From Devosia yakushimensis (lineage in GTDB: Bacteria; Pseudomonadota; Alphaproteobacteria; Rhizobiales; Devosiaceae): a stretch of DNA of 64,000 bases. This document shows, in pieces, positions 54,126-62,616 of the stretch. Under the pieces are notes generated by a model. The model was not told the origin of the DNA, did not search any database, and saw only the letters and a program-made list of their open reading frames with translations. Within the stretch, counting starts at the first letter, position 1, and each line of letters begins with the position of its first letter. Made by a program: the position numbers and the translations under genes. The stretch covers positions 744,001 through 808,000 of the forward strand of contig NZ_BSNG01000001.1 of NCBI RefSeq assembly GCF_030159855.1. Reading direction: 5' to 3'.

Positions 54126-55430
54126 TTATGGGGTGGTCGCGCCGCCGCAGGTCATGGTGGCGGTGTTGAAATTGCCGCACGACAGAGGCGCCCGCCAATC
54201 GGCGATCAGGGGCTTGGATTCAGGCAGGAAGTCGCTCCACTCGTCGCCCAGTACGAGGCCAGGAGTTTCGTAGACGATGTCGAACTGGCCATCATCCTGG
54301 ATTTCGCCGATCAGCACGGGCTTGGTGATGTGATGGTTCGGCGCCATGGAGGCGAGGCCACCGGAGAGGTTCGGCACGGCGACGCCGATGATGGAGTCGA
54401 TGACGGCATCGCTATCGGTGGTGCCGGCGGCTTCCACGGCCTTCACCCACATGTTGAAGCCGATGTAATGGGCTTCCATCGGGTCATTGGTCACGCGGTC
54501 GGTGCTGCCGATAAAGGCCTGCCAGGCGGCAATGAACTCTTCGTTTTCGGGGGTATCGACCGACATGAAGTAGTTCCAGGCGGCCAGGTGCCCCACCAGC
54601 GGAGCGGTGTCGAGACCGGCGAGTTCTTCTTCACCCACCGAGAAGGCGACGACCGGAATGTCGGCGGCGTCGATGCCCTGGTTGCCCAGTTCGCGGTAGA
54701 ACGGCACGTTGGCGTCGCCATTGATGGTGGAGACCACGGCAGTCTTCTTGCCGGCCGAGCCGAAGGCCTTGATGTCGGAAACGATGGTCTGCCAATCGGA
54801 ATGCCCGAATGGGGTGTAGTTGACCATGATGTCTTCAGCGGCCACGCCCTTGTCCTTGAGATATTGCTCAAGGATCTTGTTGGTGGTTTGCGGATAAACA
54901 TAGTCGGTGCCGGCCAGAACCCAGCGCTCGACGCCTTCTTCATTGGCCAGGTAATCGACGGCCGGAATGGCCTGCTGATTGGGCGCGGCGCCGGTGTAGA
55001 ACACGTTGCGCTGGCTTTCTTCGCCCTCATATTGCACGGGGTAGAACAGCAGCCCGTTCAGTTCCTCGAACACTGGCAGCACCGATTTGCGGCACACCGA
55101 AGTCCAGCAGCCGAACACCACGTCGACCTTGTCGACTTCGATCAGCTGGCGGGCCAGTTCGGCGGCCAGCGGCCAATCCGAAGCGATATCGACGACAACC
55201 GGCTCGAGCTGCTTGCCCAGAACGCCGCCCTTTTTGTTCTGCTCGTCGATCAGGAACAGCATCGTGTCCTTGAGCGTGGTTTCCGAGATCGCCATCGTGC
55301 CCGAAAGCGAATGCAGGATGCCCACCTTGATGGTGTCTTCCTGCGCCAGTGCCGGCACGGCTGGCAGGGCAGTGCCGGCCAGCAGGCCCACTGCCATGAG
55401 CGTGCGCATCAGGCGTTTTCCAGTCATCAT
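54126..55430 (-). CDS. urtA: Urea ABC transporter substrate-binding protein UrtA
   Basis: A 434-residue urea-binding periplasmic protein. The signal peptide is 'MMTGKRLMRTLMAVGLLAGT...ALAQE'. The core has 'KVGILHSLSGTMAISETTLK', 'FGCWTSVCRKSVLPVFEELN', 'LLFYPVQYEGEESQRNVFYT' and 'YVYPQTTNKILEQYLKDKG', a set typical of UrtA rather than LivJ. The ATG at 55430 follows AGGG with 6 nt spacing; the next ATG is at 55427. It is the first gene of urtABCDE, divergent from the transporter-kinase gene. Confidence 0.96.
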   Translation of the reverse strand: MMTGKRLMRTLMAVGLLAGTALPAVPALAQEDTIKVGILHSLSGTMAISETTLKDTMLFLIDEQNKKGGVLGKQLEPVVVDIASDWPLAAELARQLIEVDKVDVVFGCWTSVCRKSVLPVFEELNGLLFYPVQYEGEESQRNVFYTGAAPNQQAIPAVDYLANEEGVERWVLAGTDYVYPQTTNKILEQYLKDKGVAAEDIMVNYTPFGHSDWQTIVSDIKAFGSAGKKTAVVSTINGDANVPFYRELGNQGIDAADIPVVAFSVGEEELAGLDTAPLVGHLAAWNYFMSVDTPENEEFIAAWQAFIGSTDRVTNDPMEAHYIGFNMWVKAVEAAGTTDSDAVIDSIIGVAVPNLSGGLASMAPNHHITKPVLIGEIQDDGQFDIVYETPGLVLGDEWSDFLPESKPLIADWRAPLSCGNFNTATMTCGGATTP

Positions 55431-55523
55431 TATTGTCCCTCGTTCATTTCGCTTGCCCAACACGCCCCCAGGCGGCGATGGGTCACGGAGGCTGACCTTG
55501 GGACCATTGTTAACGCTGGCGTA

Positions 55524-55539
55524 TACGTCGATTGACGTA
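55524..55539. promoter_or_regulatory. Inverted repeat in the urtA / transporter-kinase intergenic region (candidate operator)
   Basis: TACGTC-GATT-GACGTA is a perfect 6-bp-arm inverted repeat. It lies 94 bp upstream of the urtA start and 136 bp upstream of the kinase start, in the middle of the 245-bp divergent gap. Size and symmetry suit a dimeric LuxR-type response regulator. The obvious candidate is the one at 59040-59969. That link is inferred. Confidence 0.5.
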
Positions 55540-55675
55540 ACCCGGCCGGGACGCGCTCGGGTCCTATGGCGAAAAATGCAGGGCTGGCTTGGCTTTGCGG
55601 TGCATTGCGTGGCAGAGATAACAACGATAGTTTTTTGGGCAGTCCCGCAACGCGATTAACAATTAGACAGGGCCC

Positions 55676-58600
55676 ATGGCGCGGCAGCGAATTATTCCGA
55701 TCAGGCGCGAATATAATCGCTGGGTCGCCGACCAGACGCTTGAAGACTATGCGTTGCGCTTTACCGCAAAATCGGCGCGCCGATATTCCAGCGACACCAT
55801 CTCGCAAACCGCGATAGGGGCCATCTCGTTCCTGGCGCTCGAAGCCATTGGCGGGGCCATCACGCTGTCCTATGGCACGACCAATGCGATGATCGCGGTG
55901 GCCATCGCCTCCATCGCCATCCTGCTGGTCGGGGTGCCCATCTCCCGCTATGCGCGGCGGCACGGCGTCGATATCGACCTGCTGACCCGGGGCGCCAGCT
56001 TTGGCTATATCGGCTCGACCATTACCTCGCTGATCTATGCCAGCTTCACCTTCATCCTCTTCGCCATCGAGGCCTCGATCATGTCGAGCGCCCTGCAATT
56101 GGCGTTCGGCATTCCGCTGTGGATCGGCCATATCATCAGCGCCATCATCGTTATTCCGCTGGTGACGCATGGCGTGCGCATGATCAGCCGGTTCCAGATC
56201 TGGACCCAGCCGGTCTGGATCATTCTCAATATCGCGCCGTTCTTTTTCATCGCCTTCATGGATTGGGAAAAGTTCGACCTCTGGCGCGCCTTTGCGGGCC
56301 TGGGCCAACCCGAAGGCGCGGCAGGCAGTATTGCGCCCTTCGATGTCGCCAAGTTCGGCGCGGCCTCGGCAGTGATTCTGGCGCTGATGACCCAGATCGG
56401 CGAGCAGGTCGACTTTTTGCGTTTTTTGCCTGCGGAGGGCAGTTCCAAGCTTCGTCACAAGCTGGGGATATTTTTGGCCGGGGCGGGGTGGGTCGTGGTC
56501 GGCGCGCCCAAGCTTTTGGCGGGTTCGTTCCTCGCTTATCTGGCGCTCTCGTCGGGCGTGTCGCCCGAACACGCCTCCGAGCCCGGCTATATGTATGCCA
56601 TCGCCTTTGGCTACATGATCCCCAATGAGGTGGTGGCGCTGCTGCTGATGGCCGTGTTCGTGGTGGTCAGCCAGCTCAAGATCAATGTGATGAACGCCTA
56701 TGCGGGCTCGCTCGCCTGGTCGAACTTCTTCTCGCGCCTGACCCATAGCCATCCCGGCCGCGTGGTCTGGCTGCTGTTCAATGTCGGCATTGCCCTGCTG
56801 CTGATGGAGCTGGGCATTTACCGGCTGCTAGAGGAAACCCTGGGCATTTTCTCGATCATCGCCATGGCCTGGCTGTGCTCGATTTCGGCTGACCTCTTCA
56901 TCAACAAGCCGCTGGGCCTCGCACCGCCCGGCATCGAGTTCAAGCGCGCCCATCTCTATGACATCAACCCGGTGGGCCTGGGCTCCATGCTGCTGTCGGC
57001 CGTGGTGGCGCTGGTGGCTCATTTCGGCGCCTTTGGCGAAATGGCTGCGGCTTTGGCGCCCTATATCGCGCTGGTCGTGGCTTTCATCGCCTCGCCCACC
57101 ATCGCCTGGGCGACCAAGGGCAAATATTATCTGGCCCGCAAACCGCGCAAGCAGTGGCAGAACCTCAAATCAGTCACCTGCTCGATCTGCGAACATCCCT
57201 TCGAGCCCGAAGACATGGCGTGGTGCCCCGCCTATGCCGCTCCGATCTGCTCGCTGTGCTGTTCGCTTGATGCGCGCTGCCATGACATGTGCAAGCCCAA
57301 TGCGCATTTCCGCGCGCAGACCCGCGCCGTCGCCGCGAGCGTCCTGCCTGATTGGGCCGTGGACAAGCTGCAGACAAGGCTGGGCCGCTATGGTGTGTCG
57401 TTCTGCATTTCGCTGGCGCTGATCGGCTCCATTTTGGGCCTGATCTATTATTTCGCCGCGGGGGCGGCGCCCGATACCGAAGAGGTGGTGGGTGGCACGA
57501 TCCTCGTCGTCTTCTTCGTCTTTGCGGTGGTGGCGGGCATTGTCGCCTGGTTCCTGGTGCTGGCGCATGACAGTCGCCTCGTGGCCGAGGAAGAAAGCTC
57601 GCGCCAGAACACCCTGCTGATGAAGGAAATCGCCGCCCATAATCGCACCGACGCGGCCCTGCAAAAGGCCAAGGAAGTGGCCGAAGCCGCCAATCAGGCC
57701 AAGAGCCGTTATGTGGTGGGTCTCAGCCACGAATTGCGCACCCCGCTCAATGCCGTGCTGGGCTATGCGCAAATCCTGGAACGCGACGAGACCGTGCCCG
57801 CGCCGCGCCGTTCCTCGGTCAAGGTCATCCGCCGCAGCGCCGAGCATCTGTCCGGCCTGATCGATGGGCTGCTCGACATTTCCCGCATCGAGGCGGGGCG
57901 GCTGCAGGTCTATTCCAACGAGATCAATATCCACGATTTCCTCAGCCAGATACGCGAAATGTTCCGGCTGCAGGGCGAGGCCAAGGGGCTGGAATTCCGC
58001 TACAAGGTCGCGCCCAACCTGCCGCAATTCGTGCGCACCGATGAAAAGCGGTTGCGGCAGATTCTGGTCAATCTGCTGTCCAACGCCATCAAATTCACCG
58101 ATACGGGCTTTGTTTCGTTCGAGGTCGCCTATCGCTCGCAGGTGGCGACCTTCACCGTCACCGATAGCGGCCATGGCATTGGCGAGGCGGATCTGGGCCG
58201 GGTGTTCGAGCCCTTTGTGCGCGGCGAGGCCGAGCGCAATCGGCTGACGCCGGGGTTGGGCTTGGGGCTCACCATCACCAAGCTGCTGGCGGAAACGCTG
58301 GGCGGGGAAATCCAGGTGCAGAGTACGCCGGGCAAGGGCTCTACCTTCAAGGTGCGGCTCATGCTCGCTCGCGTGGAACGCCCCGCCGCCAAGCCGCATG
58401 AGGAACTGCGCATCCGCACCTATAGCGGGCCGCGCCGCACCATCATGGTGGTTGACGACAATGCCGAACACCGCGAAATGATGCGCGAATTGCTGGTGCC
58501 GCTCGACTTTACCGTGCTGACGGCGGTCGATGGTCCGCATTGCCTCACCCTGGTCGAGGCCATCAAGCCGGACCTGTTCTTCGTGGATATTCTGATGCCC

Positions 58601-59053
58601 GGAATGAATGGCTGGGAGCTGGTGGAAAAGCTGCGTGATGGCGGGCAGGGCGCTCCCATCATCATGCTCTCGGCCAATATCGGCGATGGCCTGGGCCAGC
58701 CCACCAGCGATACCGGCCACAATGACAGCATGGCCAAACCGCTGAATTACGGCCAGCTGCTCGACAAGCTCGGGGCGCATCTGGGTATTAGCTGGGTCGA
58801 GGATCAACCGGGGATGGATGCACCGGTGGCCCCACCAGCGAACATTGTTTCACCCGGTGCCGATGTGGTGGGTGAATTGCTGGCTTTGGGCGAGATCGGT
58901 CATGTCCGGGGCATCGATGCCCGGCTCGCGGCGCTAGCCGATGATCCGCGTCATGGTCCGCTGGTCGCGGCTTTGCGCCAGCAGATCGAGACCTACGATT
59001 TCGACGGCTATGCCGCGATCCTCAACCGCGTGGGCGAAAATGAGCGAAGTTGA
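55676..59053 (+). CDS. NCS1-type transporter fused to hybrid sensor histidine kinase
   Basis: A 1125-residue membrane protein. Residues 1-485 form an NCS1-family transporter (purine/cytosine/allantoin permease type) with about twelve helices ('VADQTLEDYALRFTAKSARR' at the N-terminus is typical). Residues 500-540 form a cluster of eight Cys (502, 505, 517, 525, 528, 529, 535, 539). Residues 573-630 hold two helices, 635-675 a coiled coil, and 676-740 the HisKA domain with phosphoacceptor H685 in 'LSHELRTPLNAVLGY'. The HATPase has N803 and G-boxes around 832-865, and a receiver at 920-1035 has D971. The transporter part is likely a substrate sensor. It is divergent from urtA and overlaps its response-regulator gene. 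Confidence 0.93.
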   Translation: MARQRIIPIRREYNRWVADQTLEDYALRFTAKSARRYSSDTISQTAIGAISFLALEAIGGAITLSYGTTNAMIAVAIASIAILLVGVPISRYARRHGVDIDLLTRGASFGYIGSTITSLIYASFTFILFAIEASIMSSALQLAFGIPLWIGHIISAIIVIPLVTHGVRMISRFQIWTQPVWIILNIAPFFFIAFMDWEKFDLWRAFAGLGQPEGAAGSIAPFDVAKFGAASAVILALMTQIGEQVDFLRFLPAEGSSKLRHKLGIFLAGAGWVVVGAPKLLAGSFLAYLALSSGVSPEHASEPGYMYAIAFGYMIPNEVVALLLMAVFVVVSQLKINVMNAYAGSLAWSNFFSRLTHSHPGRVVWLLFNVGIALLLMELGIYRLLEETLGIFSIIAMAWLCSISADLFINKPLGLAPPGIEFKRAHLYDINPVGLGSMLLSAVVALVAHFGAFGEMAAALAPYIALVVAFIASPTIAWATKGKYYLARKPRKQWQNLKSVTCSICEHPFEPEDMAWCPAYAAPICSLCCSLDARCHDMCKPNAHFRAQTRAVAASVLPDWAVDKLQTRLGRYGVSFCISLALIGSILGLIYYFAAGAAPDTEEVVGGTILVVFFVFAVVAGIVAWFLVLAHDSRLVAEEESSRQNTLLMKEIAAHNRTDAALQKAKEVAEAANQAKSRYVVGLSHELRTPLNAVLGYAQILERDETVPAPRRSSVKVIRRSAEHLSGLIDGLLDISRIEAGRLQVYSNEINIHDFLSQIREMFRLQGEAKGLEFRYKVAPNLPQFVRTDEKRLRQILVNLLSNAIKFTDTGFVSFEVAYRSQVATFTVTDSGHGIGEADLGRVFEPFVRGEAERNRLTPGLGLGLTITKLLAETLGGEIQVQSTPGKGSTFKVRLMLARVERPAAKPHEELRIRTYSGPRRTIMVVDDNAEHREMMRELLVPLDFTVLTAVDGPHCLTLVEAIKPDLFFVDILMPGMNGWELVEKLRDGGQGAPIIMLSANIGDGLGQPTSDTGHNDSMAKPLNYGQLLDKLGAHLGISWVEDQPGMDAPVAPPANIVSPGADVVGELLALGEIGHVRGIDARLAALADDPRHGPLVAALRQQIETYDFDGYAAILNRVGENERS

Positions 59054-59969
59054 GAAACAATATATCGCCCTGGTGGTCGACGATTCCATCGAATCGTTGA
59101 GCTTCCTCACCACGGCTCTGGAGGCGGAGGGCGTCACGGTCCTCTTGGCCCGCAGCGGTGAGGCGGCGCTTGGTATTGCCGGCAAGATCGTGCCCGATAT
59201 CATCCTGATGGATGCCGTCATGCCGGGGCTCGATGGCTTTGAAACCTGCAAGCGGCTCAAAGCCACTTCTAGCGTCGCGCAGGTGCCGGTCATCTTCATG
59301 ACCGGGCTGACCGAGACTGAGCATATCGTGCATGCGCTCGATGTGGGCGGGGTGGATTATCTCACCAAGCCCATCAATCTCGATGAATTGCGCGCCCGCA
59401 TCCGCGTGCATCTGGCCAATGCCCGCCGGGCGCAGAGCGCGCGGGTGGCGCTCGACGCTGCCGGCCGGCATTTGATGGCGCTGTCCAGCGGTGGCGTGAC
59501 GCTATGGGCGACGCCGCAGGCGGGTAAGCTATTGGAGCGCACCATGCCCGGCATGGACGCCTCGGGTTTCATTGCCAATCAGGTCCGGCCCTGGCTGGAT
59601 GCTCGCGCCGGCGCCAATTCCATTGCCGGCGACAGCCTGATGCTGGAGCCCGGCAATGGCGCGCGTATCCAGCTCATGTGTCTGGGCATGATCGGGGCCG
59701 ACGAATATCTGTTCCGCCTGCTCACGCCGGGCGACGAGAACCAGGATGGCATCCTGCGTCGTCAATTTGGCCTGACGCAGCGCGAAAGCGAAGTGCTGCT
59801 GTGGATCGCCCGCGGCAAGTCCAATCGCGATATTGGCGATATTCTGGGCCTCAGCCCCCGCACCGTGAACAAGCATCTCGAACAGGTCTATTCGAAGCTT
59901 GGCGTGGAAAACCGCGCCTCGGCGGCCATCCGCGCCACCCATATCCTGCAGTCCTCGCTGGAGGATTGA
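59040..59969 (+). CDS. LuxR-type two-component response regulator
   Basis: A 309-residue regulator. Residues 8-130 form the receiver with acidic pocket D14/D15, phosphoacceptor D58 in 'IILMDAVMPGLDGFETCKRL' and the conserved Lys in 'VDYLTKPINLDELRARIRVH'. Residues 130-240 are a linker of unknown fold. Residues 245-305 form a LuxR/NarL-type helix-turn-helix ('LTQRESEVLLWIARGKSNRD', 'IGDILGLSPRTVNKHLEQVY'). The ATG at 59040 overlaps the end of the transporter-kinase gene by 14 bp. It is the probable phosphorylation partner of the kinase. Confidence 0.94.
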   Translation: MSEVEKQYIALVVDDSIESLSFLTTALEAEGVTVLLARSGEAALGIAGKIVPDIILMDAVMPGLDGFETCKRLKATSSVAQVPVIFMTGLTETEHIVHALDVGGVDYLTKPINLDELRARIRVHLANARRAQSARVALDAAGRHLMALSSGGVTLWATPQAGKLLERTMPGMDASGFIANQVRPWLDARAGANSIAGDSLMLEPGNGARIQLMCLGMIGADEYLFRLLTPGDENQDGILRRQFGLTQRESEVLLWIARGKSNRDIGDILGLSPRTVNKHLEQVYSKLGVENRASAAIRATHILQSSLED

Positions 59970-60328
59970 TTCCCGATCACATCTGCGGCGCGCGGGGAAC
60001 CCACGCCCATGGCGCCCGTTGATCTTGCGAGCCCGCTGGATGGTGGGCCCACGATTGGCGTATCGCCGTTTCGGTGCGTCAACGTTCGGTGGACTGCTAC
60101 AGAGGCTGACGCTCCTTTGTGGTGTCTCCGTTGGGACGCGAAACTTCGGTTTCGCGTCCTTTTTTGTCGTATCAATTTTCAAATTTTGCTTGAGTTTATG
60201 AAAATAAACGCCCGGTGTTCGCAAAGTGTTTTGCATATGAACACGTGATGTTCTCCGCTTTGAAACAAGTATGACGATTTTACGTCTCTTCTATACGGCC
60301 GTTGGGGCCGTGCTTTAGGAGAGATAAG
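59970..60328 (+). other. Intergenic region with possible small-RNA and AT-rich promoter segments
   Basis: This 359-bp stretch holds no convincing gene. Its first half is GC-rich and leads to the strong intrinsic terminator at 60134-60165, which is 164 bp downstream of the response-regulator stop. The second half (60166-60328) is conspicuously AT-rich and presumably carries the promoter and leader of the collagen-like gene, with AGGAGAG at 60317-60323 as ribosome site. Confidence 0.55.
60134..60165 (+). terminator. Strong intrinsic terminator
   Basis: An 11-bp perfect stem GGACGCGAAAC / GTTTCGCGTCC with a TTCG tetraloop is followed by TTTTTT. It ends either the kinase-regulator operon or a short RNA starting after 59969. 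Confidence 0.92.
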
Positions 60329-61192
60329 ATGAAGAGAATTGTTTCAACAGTTCTTGCCGGCATCTTGCTTGCCGGTACTGCAGTTCCTGGACATTCCCAG
60401 GACTTGCTCGGGGGCCTTCTCGGAAGCGGTGACGACAACAGTCTCATCAATATTGATTCTGGATCGGCATCCGATGCGGGCCTGGTCAATGTGGGGATTG
60501 GGGGCGATGACAGTCTGCTCGACGTCAATATCGGCGGTTCCGATCCGCTGGCCACTGCCAATGTCAGCAGCGGCGGCGATAGCGGATTGCTCGGCGTGGA
60601 TGCCAATGTCGGCAATGGCGGCTCGATCGCCAACGCCAATGTGGGCGTGGGCGGCAGCGGCGGTCTCGTCGATGCCGATGCGAACCTGCTCAATGGCACG
60701 GTGAGGGCCACCGCCAATATCGGCGGCGACAGCCTGATCGATATCGGCATCGGCATTGGCAACCCGGGCTCGCCGGGAGGTCCCGGCGGACCCGGAGGCC
60801 CTGGTGGACCAGGAGGTCCCGGAGGGCCGGGAGGGCCTGGCGGCCCAGGAGGACCCGGCATGATTCCGGGCGGCGGCGGAGCCGGCGGCTTTGCCAATGC
60901 GGCCTGTGCCGGCCAGTCCCCCTCGCAGCTGGTTCGCCTTGTGCAATCGACCCGGGTCGATGCTTCCTGGGCACGGGCTTCGAACGTCCAGATCCAGCGC
61001 GTCGGCGTGTGCCCGGAAATCCGGGTCTGGTTGCAAGGCCAGCTCAATGGCTCGGGCCTTGGTCCGGTGCTGCAGCAGGCCGTGATGAGTGATGCGCTGA
61101 TCAGCACCTCGCTCAGCCGCGCCAGCTTCAACGCTGACCGGGTCTTCGCGGTCAAGCGTTCGGGCTCGCAACTGACGGTCTACGTTTACTAA
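60329..61192 (+). CDS. Secreted collagen-like Gly-X-Pro repeat protein
   Basis: A 287-residue exported protein. The signal peptide is 'MKRIVSTVLAGILLAGTAVP...SQD'. Residues 25-145 are a Gly/Asn/Asp-rich repeat region with recurring 'ANVGxGG' and 'DANVGNGG' patterns, and may form a beta-rich scaffold. Residues about 147-176 are a collagen-like block, GSP followed by nine GGP triplets. A C-terminal domain (about 185-287) has two Cys and ends 'RSGSQLTVYVY'. The ATG at 60329 follows AGGAGAG. It may be a surface or matrix protein; no exact family is recognised. Confidence 0.82.
   Translation: MKRIVSTVLAGILLAGTAVPGHSQDLLGGLLGSGDDNSLINIDSGSASDAGLVNVGIGGDDSLLDVNIGGSDPLATANVSSGGDSGLLGVDANVGNGGSIANANVGVGGSGGLVDADANLLNGTVRATANIGGDSLIDIGIGIGNPGSPGGPGGPGGPGGPGGPGGPGGPGGPGGPGMIPGGGGAGGFANAACAGQSPSQLVRLVQSTRVDASWARASNVQIQRVGVCPEIRVWLQGQLNGSGLGPVLQQAVMSDALISTSLSRASFNADRVFAVKRSGSQLTVYVY
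60767..60854 (+). repeat. Tandem GGP-encoding repeat
   Basis: One GSP and nine GGP triplets are encoded in 9-bp units of GGN-GGN-CCN form. Synonymous codons differ between units (ccc, cct, cca, ccg; ggt, ggc, gga, ggg), so the array is conserved at protein level and is not a fresh DNA slippage product. Confidence 0.85.
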
Positions 61193-61211
61193 ATTCGTTT
61201 CCACACAATGC

Positions 61212-61242
61212 CCAAGGCCCGGTCCATTAGGCCGGGCCTTGG
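61212..61242. terminator. Hairpin between convergent genes, weak terminator
   Basis: An 11-bp stem CCAAGGCCCGG / CCGGGCCTTGG with a 9-nt loop lies between the collagen-like gene and the M16 peptidase gene. There is no clear T-run on either strand. Position suggests a shared terminator for the convergent genes. Confidence 0.6.
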
Positions 61243-61284
61243 TGCTGCGCGCCGACCTCTCCAGGGGCGAGGTGATCCGAGACC

Positions 61285-62616
61285 CTAAGGCGCTGGTTGC
61301 GCTTCCGGTCCGATCAGCAGGGTTGTCGGTTTTACGCCCAGCAGCTTGGCGGCGACGGCCTTTACGTCCGCCACGCTCACCGCTTCGATCAGTTCCTGGC
61401 GCCGCGTCAGATGGTCGATCCCCAGATTGCGCAGGTCCGGACCAACCAGCGTATTGGCGATGGCGCTCGACGAGTTCAGCTCGTTGATGGGGTAGGAGCC
61501 GATCACATATTTCTTGGCCGAGGCCAGCTCGGCTTCGGTGGGGCCATTTTCCGCGAGGCGGGCGATGACCTCCTGGGCGACGGCCAGGGTTTCCTCGGCC
61601 CGGTCGGCGCGCGTGGCCGTGCCGATGATGAGCATTTCGGTGTGCTGGAAATTGAGCAGCGCCGAGGTGATGTTATAGGCCAATCCACGCTTTTCGCGCA
61701 CTTCGGCGGTAAGCCGGGACAGGATGCTGCCGCCGCCGAGGATTTCGTTCATCAGATAGGCGGCGAAATAGTCGGGCGCATCGCGCCTGATGCCGGGATA
61801 GGCCAGGTAGATGGCGGTCTGCGGCAGAGGATAGTTGACCTCCAGCTCCTGGCCGAGCACGGGTTCGACATCGGCGATCGGCGTCAGGTCCGGCTGCTCG
61901 GGCAATGTGCCGAACACCATGTCCAGCATCGCGCCGGCTGCTTCGGCATCGATATCGCCGACAATGCCGACATGCAGGTTTGCCCGCGCGAAAATGGCCT
62001 GGTGCAGGCTCCGCAGGTCGTCCGCGGTAATGCTCGCAAGGGTTTCGGGCGTTCCCTCGCGGCGGCGGGCATAGGGATGGTCGCCATAAAGCGTCTGGGC
62101 CCAGAGATTTTGCGCCGCCGTGCTGGGGTCCTGGGCAGCGGCGACAATGCCGGCGACGATCTGGGCGCGCATGCGGTCGATCGGGTTCTGGTCGAAGCGC
62201 GGCGCCTCGATGGCGAGCTTGAACAGGTCCAATGCCTCGTCGCGCTGCTCGGTCAGTAGGCGCATCGCCCCATAGACCGCGTCATTGTCGGCGACGAAAC
62301 TCATCTCCGCCCCGACATTGTCCAGCTCGATCTGGAAAGCCTCGCTGTCGAGATCGCCCGCGCCCTCGTCGAACAGGGCGGTCATCAGGTTGGCAAGGCC
62401 CTCCTTGCCCACGGGGTCCTGCGTCGTGCCGCCCTCGAAGGCGAAGCGGATGGTGATCAGGGGCAGCGAATGGTCTTCCATCAGCCAGGCCTTGATGCCC
62501 AGGGGCGAGGTGACCTCCTGGAACTGAATCTCGGCCTGTGCAGGCAGGCTCAGCAGCAATGTGAATAGCGCGGCAAACAGCGCCAGCGCATGGCGGAGCG
62601 GGAAAAGTCTGGTCAT
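61285..62616 (-). CDS. M16-family peptidase-like protein lacking the zinc motif
   Basis: A 443-residue secreted (signal peptide 'MTRLFPLRHALALFAALFTL...AQA') M16 homologue. The position expected for the HxxEH zinc motif reads 'GKEGLANLMTALFDEGAG' (about residues 66-83), with no His or catalytic Glu arrangement. The later 'NEILGGGSILSRLTAEVREK' (about 289-308) and 'RGLAYNITSALLNF' are conserved M16 C-terminal features (the R/Y region). It is therefore probably the non-catalytic partner of the next gene product. The ATG at 62616 forms an ATGA overlap with that gene. Confidence 0.9.
   Translation of the reverse strand: MTRLFPLRHALALFAALFTLLLSLPAQAEIQFQEVTSPLGIKAWLMEDHSLPLITIRFAFEGGTTQDPVGKEGLANLMTALFDEGAGDLDSEAFQIELDNVGAEMSFVADNDAVYGAMRLLTEQRDEALDLFKLAIEAPRFDQNPIDRMRAQIVAGIVAAAQDPSTAAQNLWAQTLYGDHPYARRREGTPETLASITADDLRSLHQAIFARANLHVGIVGDIDAEAAGAMLDMVFGTLPEQPDLTPIADVEPVLGQELEVNYPLPQTAIYLAYPGIRRDAPDYFAAYLMNEILGGGSILSRLTAEVREKRGLAYNITSALLNFQHTEMLIIGTATRADRAEETLAVAQEVIARLAENGPTEAELASAKKYVIGSYPINELNSSSAIANTLVGPDLRNLGIDHLTRRQELIEAVSVADVKAVAAKLLGVKPTTLLIGPEAQPAP

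Noticed and set aside
55431..55675. Sigma-54 promoter (GG-N10-GC) for nitrogen control of urtA
   Set aside because: Several near matches exist, such as TGGCTTGGCTTTGC, but their spacing is 9 rather than 10 between GG and GC. No convincing site was found on either strand.
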